Shown here: positions 1 to 8,647 of the stretch, in pieces
How positions within the stretch are numbered: position 1 is the first letter of the stretch
Layout: the number at the start of each line of letters is the position of its first letter
NCBI GenBank assembly: GCA_023129325.1
Contig: JAGMCI010000017.1
Span: 77,252 to 141,251, forward strand
Reading direction: 5' to 3'
Source of the DNA: Caldifarciminota bacterium
GTDB lineage: Bacteria; Hydrothermota; UBA3073; JACQXS01; JAGMCI01
Length of the DNA: 64,000 nt
The notes under the pieces: generated by a model
Databases searched by the model: none
The model's input: the letters and a program-made list of their open reading frames with translations, nothing else
Told to the model about the DNA's origin: nothing
Made by a program: the position numbers and the translations under genes

Positions 1-792
1 TTTACTATGGTACATATTAGGCTTGGAAATATAAATCCTGGACTTATCTCCACTCCCGGTGTTTGGGGATTTGCAGGACTCATTTCTTATGCTTTAATTG
101 TAAGTTTTGGAGTGTGGGGGATGCCTCAACTTGTAGTAAGATTTTATTCAATAAAGTCAGTTAAAATGATAAAAAAAGGTGTTATAATGGCTACAGTTGG
201 TGGCTGTATGGCAATTTTACCTTATTTTAATGGTGCAATAGCAAGAATTTTATTTCCAAGACTTTCATCTCCTGACCTTGCTATTCCAAGTTTAACAAAA
301 TTTGTCCTTTCACCATTAGGTGGTAGTTTATTTCTTGCCGCAGTTATTGCGGCTGGAATGTCAACATTTGCTGCGGCTTTAATAATTATATCAAGTAGTA
401 TAGTGCGAGATATATATAAAAAGAAAGTAAAAAATGAACTTGCTCATACAAGACTCTGGAGTATACTTATTGGTTGTATTTCCTTGGTTTTAGCCTTAAA
501 ACCACCTGCACTAATTCTTGTAATATGTGCCTTTGCCTGGGCAGTTATTGCATCAACTTGTCTCTGGCCCATGTTTTTTGGAATTTACTGGAAAGGTGTG
601 ACTAAAGCTGGTGTTATTTCAAGTATGATAGGTGGCTTTACAGTTTCACTTGGCTGGATGGTTATAGGAAATCCGTTTGGTATACATGGATTTATACCAG
701 GCATAATAATAGCTCTTTTATTAATTGTCATAGTAAGTAAATTTACCTCCAAATTCCCAGAAACCCACATCAAAAGCATCTGGGAAGCCTAA
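1..792 (+). CDS. Sodium:solute symporter family protein, 3' part
   Basis: The frame is open from the first base, so this is the C-terminal part of a gene that begins upstream; the ATG at 7 is probably internal. The 260 visible residues are strongly hydrophobic, with about six membrane segments. The stretch WGMPQLVVRFYSIKS and the following helices match the sodium:solute symporter family (PutP/PanF-like), which couples Na+ entry to uptake of a small solute across the inner membrane. The solute cannot be told from this fragment. The protein ends in a short cytoplasmic tail (ETHIKSIWEA). Confidence 0.8.
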   Translation, partial: FTMVHIRLGNINPGLISTPGVWGFAGLISYALIVSFGVWGMPQLVVRFYSIKSVKMIKKGVIMATVGGCMAILPYFNGAIARILFPRLSSPDLAIPSLTKFVLSPLGGSLFLAAVIAAGMSTFAAALIIISSSIVRDIYKKKVKNELAHTRLWSILIGCISLVLALKPPALILVICAFAWAVIASTCLWPMFFGIYWKGVTKAGVISSMIGGFTVSLGWMVIGNPFGIHGFIPGIIIALLLIVIVSKFTSKFPETHIKSIWEA

Positions 793-846
793 AAAAGCAA
801 AAGTCAAAAATCAAGATGCAACATAACAGATTAAAATTTAAAAACG

Positions 847-900
847 AGCCACGGATTTCACTGATTAGAAAAAATATTTAAATCTGTGTAATCTGTGGTT
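847..900. repeat. CACAGATT-type inverted repeat
   Basis: The left arm reads AGCCACGGATTTCACTGATT and the right arm AAATCTGTGTAATCTGTGG, an imperfect inverted repeat with a short AT loop. It belongs to a family found in many spacers of this window. It fills most of the gap between the symporter and the next promoter. Confidence 0.75.
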
Positions 901-908
901 ATTTTTTC

Positions 909-936
909 TTGACTTTTTAAGTTCTTTCAATATGAT
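909..936 (+). promoter_or_regulatory. Promoter of HhH gene, leaderless
   Basis: TTGACT (909-914) and TATGAT (931-936) are separated by 16 bp. The GTG start codon at 943 lies six bases after the -10 box, where transcription should begin, so the mRNA would have no leader. Confidence 0.6.
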
Positions 937-942
937 TTAAGT

Positions 943-1368
943 GTGGAAAGATGGTTTACACCTCAGGAAAGAGGAGTTATATTATTTCTTATAGCTATTC
1001 TTGTGCTTGGGGGTGCTATTTATGTTTATAAACTAAAAAATCCTTACCTGCTTCCCGAACTTAAACTCTCAGGGGAAGAAAATGTTAAAATTGAAGAATT
1101 GATTTATAAGACTCTGGATACACTTGAACAAAAAACTGTCTCTTTTAAAAGACCAAGAGAAAAAGTTACCTCTTTTCCAATAAATATTAACTCAGCTTCT
1201 AAAGAAAAGCTTATGCTTCTTCCAGGTATAGGCCCTTCTTATGCTCAAAGAATTATAGAGTATAGAGAAAAATATGGAAGCTTTAAAAATCCTGAAGAAT
1301 TAATGAAAATAAATGGAATTGGGAAAAAGAAATTTAAGAAATTAAAGCCCAAGATAACAATAAAATAA
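943..1368 (+). CDS. ComEA-like helix-hairpin-helix protein
   Basis: A 141-aa protein with one N-terminal membrane helix (about residues 12-32), a linker, and a C-terminal DNA-binding helix-hairpin-helix pair (about 80-141) with the signatures LLPGIGPSYAQRI and INGIGKKKFKKL. This is the architecture of ComEA, the envelope-anchored double-stranded DNA receptor of natural competence. ComEA-like proteins also occur without a full competence system, and no other com gene is visible here, so the role is inferred. It starts with GTG at the expected transcription start. The next gene also begins with an HhH region. Confidence 0.75.
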   Translation: MERWFTPQERGVILFLIAILVLGGAIYVYKLKNPYLLPELKLSGEENVKIEELIYKTLDTLEQKTVSFKRPREKVTSFPININSASKEKLMLLPGIGPSYAQRIIEYREKYGSFKNPEELMKINGIGKKKFKKLKPKITIK

Positions 1369-1449
1369 ACCACAACCCTCTTGGTAAGTGGTTAAATGGT
1401 TAATTGGTTAAATTGTAACTTAAAAATTTTTGCTTTTTAATATTTGATA

Positions 1450-1478
1450 TTACTTAGCCCCTGTGATTATTGTATTAT
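1450..1478 (+). promoter_or_regulatory. Possible promoter, leaderless
   Basis: TTACTT (1450-1455) and TATTAT (1473-1478) are 17 bp apart. The only usable start is GTG at 1489, because an in-frame TAA lies at 1483-1485. The leader could therefore be only a few bases long. The -35 box is weak. Confidence 0.4.
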
Positions 1479-1488
1479 AGTGTAAGTT

Positions 1489-3258
1489 GTGTTATTTTTA
1501 ATTCTTTTTTTATTTGCGCCAGAATTTGAGGCTGAAATTGGGTCTGAAACTGTAATTGAAGAACTTCAAAGATTGAAACAGCATCCAATTAATATTAATA
1601 TAGCTAAAGAGGAAGGCTTCATCAAAATATATTGGATTTCGCCCAGGCTTGCAAAATCAATAGTTAAAACAAGAAAAAAGAATAAAGGGTTTAAAAGTAT
1701 TAAGGATTTAAAAGAAGTGCCAGGGATGTCAGATGAAATATTTGATAATATTAAACCTTATATAACACTTAAATCTAAATATAAAATCAAGCCAATTTCA
1801 TTTGAATTGAGGTCAAGATTTCAGGAGACTTTTCCAAAAGAGAATGGAAATAAACTTGGGAATCCTGTAAAATCATACCAGCGAGTTAAATTAGCTTACT
1901 CCAATATTTCTGGGACTTTATTGCTTGAAAAAGACCCTTATGAATACTCTTATACAGATTTTATGACTTATGGGATAATGATTAAAAAATTACCAGGATT
2001 TTCCAAAATTGTAATTGGTGATTACAGACTTGAATTTGGGGAAGGACTTTTGTTTGGCTTTCCTCCACTTATCACTTTTAAAACCCAGGGAATGATTAAG
2101 GGGAAAGAGAAAGGTATAAGATTATATACTATTACCGGGGAAAATACTTTTTTGCGAGGCGTAGCTTTGGAATCTCAAATTTATGAAAAAATTAAGAACT
2201 TTACTTTCTTCTCAGATACAAAACTTGATGGCAAATTTGAGGATGGCGAAGTTTCAATATATTATAATTATGAAGGAGACTATTCAACAGAGCTTAGGAA
2301 AGTGAAAAAAGATAGAATAAGAGAAAAATTATTTGGCACAAGATTTGAATTCAAATGGAGAGCTACGAAACTTGGTTTCACAGGGTATAAAAACTGGTAT
2401 TTCTTAAATCCAGAAGGAACTGAGGTGGAGGCACATAATCTTTATGGATTTGATTTTACAAGTTTCATATTTGGGCTTGAATGGTTTAGTGAGATAGGAA
2501 AATGTGATGAAACTCTTGCGGCAGTTGCTGGTATTGAATATAAGAAAGGAAAAATAAGACTTGGCATTCTATCTCGGTATTATCCGGCTCATTTTTATGT
2601 TTTGCATTCTTCGCCATTTTCAGATAGAACTACATATATTAATGGAATTTCAGAAAAGGGAAATTATGTTTATATGGCATATAAATGCTCAAAGAATACA
2701 AAGTTTATTGGCTATACTGATGTTTTTACTAAATTACCTAAAATTAACTCTTTTGAATTGCCAATTCATAAAGTTGAATATTTTGGTGAACTTGAACATA
2801 AGTTTACATCTTGCTTTTATATAACTGGAAGATATAAATTTGAAAGTGAAGGTATATCTGAAGGAAAATGGCTTAGGTTGCAGGCAGATGTAAAATTGAA
2901 AAAAATCAATTTTAGAATCAGAGCTGAAAAGGTTTATGAAACTGATACTGTGAAAAATTATGCAGGAAAATTATTGTATTTGGATTTAGGATTTAATTTT
3001 TCTAAAAGTTCAGTTCTTACCACGAGATTTATTTTATTCAATTCAGGACTTCATAAGTTCAGGCTTTATGAATACGAGAGAGACCTGCCGGGGCTTATGA
3101 TAAATCAATCTATATCAGGAGAAGGAACAAGACTTTATTTATTCTTAAGGCACTATATTGCTCCATTTTGTGCATTCAGTTTAAAGTATGCTATTAACTC
3201 AAAAAATAACGAGTCTAAGAAGCAAAAATGGGGTCTACAGTTTGATTTAGAAGTTTGA
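1489..3258 (+). CDS. HhH domain protein with probable outer-membrane beta-barrel
   Basis: This 589-aa protein has a short hydrophobic leader (MLFLILFLFAPEFEA), a helix-hairpin-helix region (about 30-92, with FKSIKDLKEVPGMS), and then about 480 residues of alternating polar and aromatic strands typical of an outer-membrane barrel. HhH-plus-barrel proteins are widespread in Bacteroidetes-related lineages, but their function is not established; a DNA-uptake role is an inference from the ComEA-like neighbour. The start is fixed by an upstream in-frame stop. The signal peptide is unusual in lacking positively charged residues near the N-terminus. Confidence 0.65.
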   Translation: MLFLILFLFAPEFEAEIGSETVIEELQRLKQHPININIAKEEGFIKIYWISPRLAKSIVKTRKKNKGFKSIKDLKEVPGMSDEIFDNIKPYITLKSKYKIKPISFELRSRFQETFPKENGNKLGNPVKSYQRVKLAYSNISGTLLLEKDPYEYSYTDFMTYGIMIKKLPGFSKIVIGDYRLEFGEGLLFGFPPLITFKTQGMIKGKEKGIRLYTITGENTFLRGVALESQIYEKIKNFTFFSDTKLDGKFEDGEVSIYYNYEGDYSTELRKVKKDRIREKLFGTRFEFKWRATKLGFTGYKNWYFLNPEGTEVEAHNLYGFDFTSFIFGLEWFSEIGKCDETLAAVAGIEYKKGKIRLGILSRYYPAHFYVLHSSPFSDRTTYINGISEKGNYVYMAYKCSKNTKFIGYTDVFTKLPKINSFELPIHKVEYFGELEHKFTSCFYITGRYKFESEGISEGKWLRLQADVKLKKINFRIRAEKVYETDTVKNYAGKLLYLDLGFNFSKSSVLTTRFILFNSGLHKFRLYEYERDLPGLMINQSISGEGTRLYLFLRHYIAPFCAFSLKYAINSKNNESKKQKWGLQFDLEV

Positions 3259-3311
3259 ATCACAGAGAGCACAGACTTCGTCTGTCTCGTCGACAAGGCA
3301 GATAAGATTGC

Positions 3312-3359
3312 AGGCACAAATTCAATTTGTGCCAAGCACGATTTGAAATCGTGCCTACA
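3312..3359. repeat. Double-hairpin GGCACAAATT / GCACGATTTG element, copy 1
   Basis: Two adjacent palindromes, GGCACAAATT-c-AATTTGTGCC and GCACGATTT-g-AAATCGTGC, form one unit. A nearly identical unit lies in the opposite orientation at 40219-40267, so this is a defined element rather than chance. Here it occupies the spacer after the barrel gene. Confidence 0.85.
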
Positions 3360-3404
3360 TTTAAAAATCTACGAACTCTGTTGTGGTTAAATCAGTTTTT
3401 TGCT

Positions 3405-3434
3405 TGACATTTTAAACATTATGTAGTATATAAA
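3405..3434 (+). promoter_or_regulatory. Promoter of LhgO-like gene, leaderless
   Basis: A consensus TTGACA (3405-3410) is followed after 16-18 bp by TATATA/TATAAA (3427-3434). The ATG at 3441 is six to eight bases downstream, so transcription should begin at or next to the start codon. Confidence 0.65.
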
Positions 3435-3440
3435 TATGGG

Positions 3441-4655
3441 ATGGAAGAGATTGATATTACCATTATTGGCGCAGGAGTTATTGGTCTTGCAATAGCTTCC
3501 GAGTTAGCAAAGGAGAGTAGGGCAGTTTATGTTCTTGAACGTTATAATACATTTGGGCAGGAAACTTCAAGCCGAAACAGTGAGGTTATCCATGCAGGCA
3601 TATACTATACACACAATACTTTGAAGGCAAAAACTTGTGTGGAGGGAAACAATTTGCTTTACGAACTTTGTGAAAAGAATAAAATTCCATATAAGAAGAC
3701 AGGAAAGCTTATTGTGGCAACAAATGGGAATGAAGTTATAAAGTTAGAAGAATTAAAGAAAAGAGGAGATGAAAATGGAGCGCGTGACCTTAAGCTCCTT
3801 TCTCAATCTGAGGTGATGAAACTTGAGCCAAATATACAGGCAAAAGGAGCTTTGTTTTCGCCCACAACGGGTGTGCTTGACTCTCATAGCTTAATGAAAT
3901 ATTGTATATCAAAAACAAAAGAAAATGGTGGAGAAGTCGTGTATAATTCAAATGTTGTTGGATTGGATAAGAAAGTAAACGGTTATAAAGTTACAATATC
4001 TGAAGGTAATGGGGATTATTTTTCCTTTATGAGCAAAATAGTGATTAATAGTGCTGGCCTTGGTTCTGATAAGATAGCAGAAATGGTGGGCATTGACATT
4101 AAAAAACAAGATTATGAATTAAAATTTTGTAAAGGTGATTATTTTAGCGTTGGACATGGTAAATCCCATCTTTTAGAACATTTAATCTATCCTGTCCCAA
4201 ATGGGGATACCTGTCCGCCATCCGTCAGGCCCGCCTTGACTCGTAGGCGAGGCAGGCAGGTTGGACTGGGTATTCATGTAACCCTTGATATTGGAGGAAG
4301 ATTGAAGTTAGGCCCAGATGATTATTATATTTCCCGAATGTCGGAATGTGCCTCTGGCACAGATAAAGGTAATTTAGATTACTCTGTTGATGAATCAAAA
4401 AAGAAAGAATTTTATGAGTCAGTAAAAGATTTTTTGCCTTTTATAGAGAAGGATGACTTAAGTCCCGATATGTCTGGAATAAGACCAAAGCTTCAAGGTC
4501 AGCATGAAGACTTTAAAGATTTTGTGATAAAAGATGAAGAAGACATAGGGTTTCCTGGATTTATAAATTTAATTGGAATAGAATCACCTGGACTTACAAG
4601 CTCTATCTCAATAGCAAAGCTTGTAAAAAATCTTGCAGAAAAATATATAAATTAA
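3441..4655 (+). CDS. FAD-dependent oxidoreductase, L-2-hydroxyglutarate dehydrogenase-like
   Basis: The N-terminus carries the dinucleotide-binding motif IIGAGVIGLAIASEL. The signatures SSRNSEVIHAGIYY and LKAKTCVEGN are typical of the LhgO/L2HGDH branch of the DAO family, which oxidises L-2-hydroxyglutarate (or a related 2-hydroxyacid) using FAD and passes electrons to the membrane pool. At about residues 257-273 an arginine- and proline-rich peptide (CPPSVRPALTRRRGRQ) interrupts the conserved YPVPN...GLGIH segment. It is encoded by a GC-rich palindrome and looks like an in-frame insertion. Apart from that the length is normal for the family. Confidence 0.8.
   Translation: MEEIDITIIGAGVIGLAIASELAKESRAVYVLERYNTFGQETSSRNSEVIHAGIYYTHNTLKAKTCVEGNNLLYELCEKNKIPYKKTGKLIVATNGNEVIKLEELKKRGDENGARDLKLLSQSEVMKLEPNIQAKGALFSPTTGVLDSHSLMKYCISKTKENGGEVVYNSNVVGLDKKVNGYKVTISEGNGDYFSFMSKIVINSAGLGSDKIAEMVGIDIKKQDYELKFCKGDYFSVGHGKSHLLEHLIYPVPNGDTCPPSVRPALTRRRGRQVGLGIHVTLDIGGRLKLGPDDYYISRMSECASGTDKGNLDYSVDESKKKEFYESVKDFLPFIEKDDLSPDMSGIRPKLQGQHEDFKDFVIKDEEDIGFPGFINLIGIESPGLTSSISIAKLVKNLAEKYIN
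4210..4260. repeat. GC-rich palindromic element inside LhgO-like gene
   Basis: CCTGTCCGCC...GGCAGGCAGG, with the inner motif CCCGCCTTGACTCGTAGGCG, stands out in a low-GC gene. It is in frame. The motif CCTTGACTCGTAGGCGAGGCAGG recurs in reverse orientation at 31848 and in part at 39548. Confidence 0.8.
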
Positions 4656-7600
4656 ATGGAGTATTTAAGAATGGAGCCACAGATTTCACAGACTAAAATC
4701 TGTGTAATCCGTGGTAAAGAAAGACTAAAGATATATAGATTAATTTCTTTCTTTATAATCTACTTTATCTTTGGGCAAATGGCATTTGGGTATTATTTAC
4801 CTAAATCTAATATTAAAAGAGTCCCAAACACTTATAAAGGGGAGATAACAGATAAGCCAGCTGATTTCTGGTGGATACATTGGATAGGAAGAGGTGATTT
4901 ATCTGACTATGTTATAAGTAATACTGCTCAAGGAGGATGGTTTCCTATGCCAGATAGTTGTGAATACTTTGATGGAACATGGGATTGGGTATGGATATCA
5001 ATGGATATGTACAGTGCAGGAATGTATGGGCTTTGTGGTGAATACCCTGCTAATTCAAATCAATTTTATAACTTTGCCGCTGGGGTATGGGTTGGAGCGC
5101 TTTATCCTTCTGAAATTGAGGGTAGTGATACTACATGGCAACTAAATGTATCAAAAGGTGCTTATAACTCTGATTTAGGTGGCATGAGTGTCCCTGAGAT
5201 GGATAGTGCTGGTGAGGTTGGTGATATATCAGGGATTGGGCTTTATTTTAGTGACCAGATAATACCTGAAGGACGCGGCTATCCTCATGAGGGAGCGTTT
5301 CTTTTTGCTCAATCAGGGACCGCACCCCAACCTTGGCAAGCTTTATGGCCGTTTGCAGATACAAGTTTAAATTCAAGGCGTCCACCTGATATGCAGTTAA
5401 ATCCAGCTGAAGGTGATATTGTCTCAAATCAGGATACTTACGGGGTAGCTGGAGATTGGATACCAGAGAGCGATGCTTCAACTATCTGGATAAGAGATAC
5501 AGGTCCCTATGATGTCTGGGGACTTGGCATAAGACTGGAGCAACGGACATATTCATTTAATATGCCAGAAAATAAGGATTATATTTATATAAATTATAAA
5601 ATAAGGAATATGAATCCATTCCCATTAAAAAATGTTTATTGTGGCTACTTTATGGATAATGATGTTGGCTCTGGAATACCAGAAGCAGGGCAAGGGGCTG
5701 GAGATGATATGATTGGTTATGATACAACTTTAAATCTTGGCTATACTTATGATTCAGATGCTTATGAACCTGACTGGGTAACTCCAGCAGGTTATATTGG
5801 TTGTGTATTATGCGAGACACCAGATGATATTGGATTTACAGGATTTGCTTCTTGGAGTCATGAGACTGATTCTATAATAGACGAGGATGGGCAGGATTTC
5901 TTAAAATATGAAAAACTGATGGATATAGTGTTCTGCGTTTCCACTACACCACAAGATGTGCGGCAACTTTCATCATCAGGTCCCTATTTGACATTACAGC
6001 CAGATGAAGAAGTTAATTTTACAATAGCTATTGTAATGGGATTAACTCTTAATGAATTAAATGAGCATGCCGAGAATGCGCTTATTCAGTTTCAAAATGG
6101 CTATTCGCCACAGGCGCCATTGGTGCAGAATATAAAAGCTATTCCAAAATGTGTCAACCCGGGAAATAATGTTGTAATAAATGCATTTGTGTATGACCAG
6201 GATGGTTTATCAGAAGTCAGGGCTGATATTGAATCACCTGATGAAAGTCATTATGCATCAATGCAGCTTTATGATGATGGACTTCATAATGATAGTTTAG
6301 CAAGTGACCACATTTATGGAAATAGTTGGACAACTTCTTATGAAGGGAGGAGTTATCTGGTTGACTTTCTTGCAGTAGACGTTTTAGCTAATACTACTTC
6401 AGTTAATAATGGTGCCAGTTTTACTACCCTTGGACCAATTATTGCGCAGGATTGGGAAATTATAGATGAGGATACTATTCCATCTCCGGGCGATTCGTTG
6501 AATATAAAAATAACACTTAAGAATAATGGTACTGCCCCAATTTATGGGGTAAAGTGCGAGGTAATACCACTTGAGTATATTGACATTCCTAATCCTATAC
6601 AGAATTTTGCTGACCTCAGTCCTGGAGAAACAGAGGATGAAACTTATGCAATTAAGGTATTGGACTCTTCACCGGATGTTATTACAACTCTCAAGCTCAA
6701 AATAACCGATTCAAATTATGGAGAATGGGAGGATAATATTGAGTTAAAAATTACAGATGATAATGGACCATTCCTTCACTATCCGGAGACACTGCCTGCT
6801 TACCTTGTTGCTGGGTCTGGTGACACTATAAGAGCAATGCTTATAGATGGTTCAGGAATATCTTTGGCACAAGCAATAATTGAAAGTCCTGCAGGTAACC
6901 CAATAGCTACTATTGACCTTTACGACGATGGTATTCATGGAGATGAAAAAGCTGACGACCATATTTACGGAAATGTATGGATAACACCAGCAGAAGAGGA
7001 GAAATTCTATAATGTTAACATTAGCACAGAGGATGGGCTTGGAAATCGTAAAGAATATACTAATTTGATGGAGTTTACAACTAAACCCTTTAATAAGACT
7101 GCTGACATCTTAGTTGTTGATGATGATAATTATAATCGCCCGCCTCTTGGGAAATCTAAATTTTATGAAACTTATTATACTGATGCGCTTGGTGCCAATG
7201 GCTATGAATGTGATGTTTGGGATGTATTTTGTTATGGGTCTCCAGATACATCAATTCTCAATCAATATACTATTGTTGTATGGCTCACAGGGGCAACTTA
7301 TAGTGGAATTTCATATCCAGAGGAATATTATAACTCAGCATCATTCACAGATGATGAGGCACTTGATTTAAGATTATATCTTAAAAATGGGGGATTATTA
7401 TTTTTATCAAGTCAAGGAATAAAGGATTTTTACTATTATTATCTTAATTATTTGGGAATAAGCAATGTATTACTCGATGTAGGTTCAGATACAATTTTAG
7501 GAATATCTGGCAGTCCCATAGGCGATGGATTAAATTTTACGATAACTGGTGGCACTGGTGCGGATAATCAGTTTATGCAATCTGCGATTATTCCCAGTTC

Positions 7601-8087
7601 AAAGGGAGATACTATATTGAATTATAAGAATTATGAAGGTGGTGGTTATGCTGGTGTTATGATGCAATTTAGTAAGTGGGCAGCTGTTACTTTTGGTTTT
7701 GGGTTTGAAGCAATAAATTCTGATGCTATGAGAAATGAAGTTATGCATCGTATAATAGAGTGGCTCTACTCAACAGGAGTTGAAGAACCTGATAAACCCG
7801 AGACTCCCAAGAGATATAAACTTTTACAGAATCGCCCTAATCCATTTAATGTAACTACAAATATTAAATATCAAGTACCCAAACTTAGTAAAATATCTCT
7901 AAATATCTATGATATCACAGGAAGATTGATACGGACTCTTGTAGATAAAGAGGAGAAACCTGGTTTGTATATAATAATATGGAATGGTAAGGATGACAGG
8001 GGGAAGAAACTTAGCAGTGGGGTGTATTTCTATAAATTGACTGCAGGCAATTTTGTGCAAATAAGGAAGTTAATTTTAATGCGTTAG
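4656..8087 (+). CDS. Large secreted protein with C-terminal sorting domain
   Basis: An 1143-aa predicted cell-surface or secreted protein. After a hydrophobic signal segment (LISFFIIYFIFGQMAFG) come about 450 residues of unassigned beta-rich sequence. Two related modules follow (about 510-575 and 700-775) sharing LYDDG.H.D..A.DHIYGN.W, as in choice-of-anchor X domains. A CARDB-like segment lies between them (PGDSLNIKITLKNNGTAPI), then a region starting ILVVDDDNYNRP. The last 90 residues (NRPNPFN..., GRLIRTLV, SGVYFYKLTAG) form a FlgD-like/type IX-type sorting domain. It begins one base after the previous stop. The first 24 residues are encoded by a CACAGATT repeat, so the N-terminus is either extended by it or starts further in. 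Confidence 0.75.
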   Translation: MEYLRMEPQISQTKICVIRGKERLKIYRLISFFIIYFIFGQMAFGYYLPKSNIKRVPNTYKGEITDKPADFWWIHWIGRGDLSDYVISNTAQGGWFPMPDSCEYFDGTWDWVWISMDMYSAGMYGLCGEYPANSNQFYNFAAGVWVGALYPSEIEGSDTTWQLNVSKGAYNSDLGGMSVPEMDSAGEVGDISGIGLYFSDQIIPEGRGYPHEGAFLFAQSGTAPQPWQALWPFADTSLNSRRPPDMQLNPAEGDIVSNQDTYGVAGDWIPESDASTIWIRDTGPYDVWGLGIRLEQRTYSFNMPENKDYIYINYKIRNMNPFPLKNVYCGYFMDNDVGSGIPEAGQGAGDDMIGYDTTLNLGYTYDSDAYEPDWVTPAGYIGCVLCETPDDIGFTGFASWSHETDSIIDEDGQDFLKYEKLMDIVFCVSTTPQDVRQLSSSGPYLTLQPDEEVNFTIAIVMGLTLNELNEHAENALIQFQNGYSPQAPLVQNIKAIPKCVNPGNNVVINAFVYDQDGLSEVRADIESPDESHYASMQLYDDGLHNDSLASDHIYGNSWTTSYEGRSYLVDFLAVDVLANTTSVNNGASFTTLGPIIAQDWEIIDEDTIPSPGDSLNIKITLKNNGTAPIYGVKCEVIPLEYIDIPNPIQNFADLSPGETEDETYAIKVLDSSPDVITTLKLKITDSNYGEWEDNIELKITDDNGPFLHYPETLPAYLVAGSGDTIRAMLIDGSGISLAQAIIESPAGNPIATIDLYDDGIHGDEKADDHIYGNVWITPAEEEKFYNVNISTEDGLGNRKEYTNLMEFTTKPFNKTADILVVDDDNYNRPPLGKSKFYETYYTDALGANGYECDVWDVFCYGSPDTSILNQYTIVVWLTGATYSGISYPEEYYNSASFTDDEALDLRLYLKNGGLLFLSSQGIKDFYYYYLNYLGISNVLLDVGSDTILGISGSPIGDGLNFTITGGTGADNQFMQSAIIPSSKGDTILNYKNYEGGGYAGVMMQFSKWAAVTFGFGFEAINSDAMRNEVMHRIIEWLYSTGVEEPDKPETPKRYKLLQNRPNPFNVTTNIKYQVPKLSKISLNIYDITGRLIRTLVDKEEKPGLYIIIWNGKDDRGKKLSSGVYFYKLTAGNFVQIRKLILMR
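4676..4715. repeat. CACAGATT inverted repeat at a gene start
   Basis: GCCACAGATTTCACAGA and TCTGTGTAATCCGTGG flank a five-base loop. The element lies inside the first codons of the secreted-protein gene and encodes the peptide EPQISQTKICVIRG ahead of the hydrophobic signal segment. Confidence 0.8.
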
Positions 8088-8145
8088 GCAAAATAATGAA
8101 TATCTGTGTTAATCTGTGTCTAAATAAAGGATTTGAAAAGGTAAT

Positions 8146-8646
8146 ATGATACTTAAAGGAAAGGTCTGGAAATTTGGCGATAGTATATCAACTGACCTTA
8201 TATGTCCGGGTAGATATTTTCATCTTAGGTCTAATCTACCTGAACTTGCAAAGCATGTGCTTGAAGATGCAGACCCAGATTTTGCTAAAAAGATGAAAAA
8301 AGGAGATTTTGTTGTCGGAGGTAAAAATTTTGGATTAGGTTCATCAAGAGAACATGCTCCAACAATTATAAAAATTGCTGGTGTCTCGGCTGTGCTTGCG
8401 AAATCATTTGCACGCATATTTTACAGAAATGCAATAAATGTAGGATTGCCACTTTTGGAATGTGATACTTCTCAAATTGATGAAGGAGATGAACTTGAAA
8501 TTGACCTTTTACAAGGTATAATTGAGGATAAGACAAAACAAATTAAACTAACTACTTCTTCTTTACCAAAGGCAATGCTGAATATTTTAAATGATGGCGG
8601 TCTTGTAGCACATATTGAGAAACATGGAGATTTTAAATTAGATTAA
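8146..8646 (+). CDS. 3-isopropylmalate/homoaconitate dehydratase small subunit (LeuD-like)
   Basis: A 166-aa swivel-domain protein of the aconitase superfamily. The motifs GDSISTDLICPGRY near the N-terminus and GGKNFGLGSSREHAP at about 58-72 match the short LeuD/HacB subunits that pair with a [4Fe-4S] large subunit to isomerise isopropylmalate or homocitrate-type acids. The usual LeuC-type partner is not adjacent; the neighbours are secreted-protein genes. The partner must lie elsewhere or the gene is an orphan. The substrate cannot be told from the small subunit alone. A modest ribosome site (AAAAGGTAAT) precedes the ATG. Confidence 0.8.
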   Translation: MILKGKVWKFGDSISTDLICPGRYFHLRSNLPELAKHVLEDADPDFAKKMKKGDFVVGGKNFGLGSSREHAPTIIKIAGVSAVLAKSFARIFYRNAINVGLPLLECDTSQIDEGDELEIDLLQGIIEDKTKQIKLTTSSLPKAMLNILNDGGLVAHIEKHGDFKLD

Positions 8647-8647
8647 A

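Noticed and set aside
2561-2824. Alternate-frame ORF within the barrel gene
   Set aside because: Falls inside the better-supported 589-aa frame and is hydrophobic noise.
8220-8417. Minus-strand ORF opposite leuD and similar anti-sense ORFs (5248, 12208, 28074, 47482, 61772 and others)
   Set aside because: All lie within well-supported genes on the other strand and match no family.
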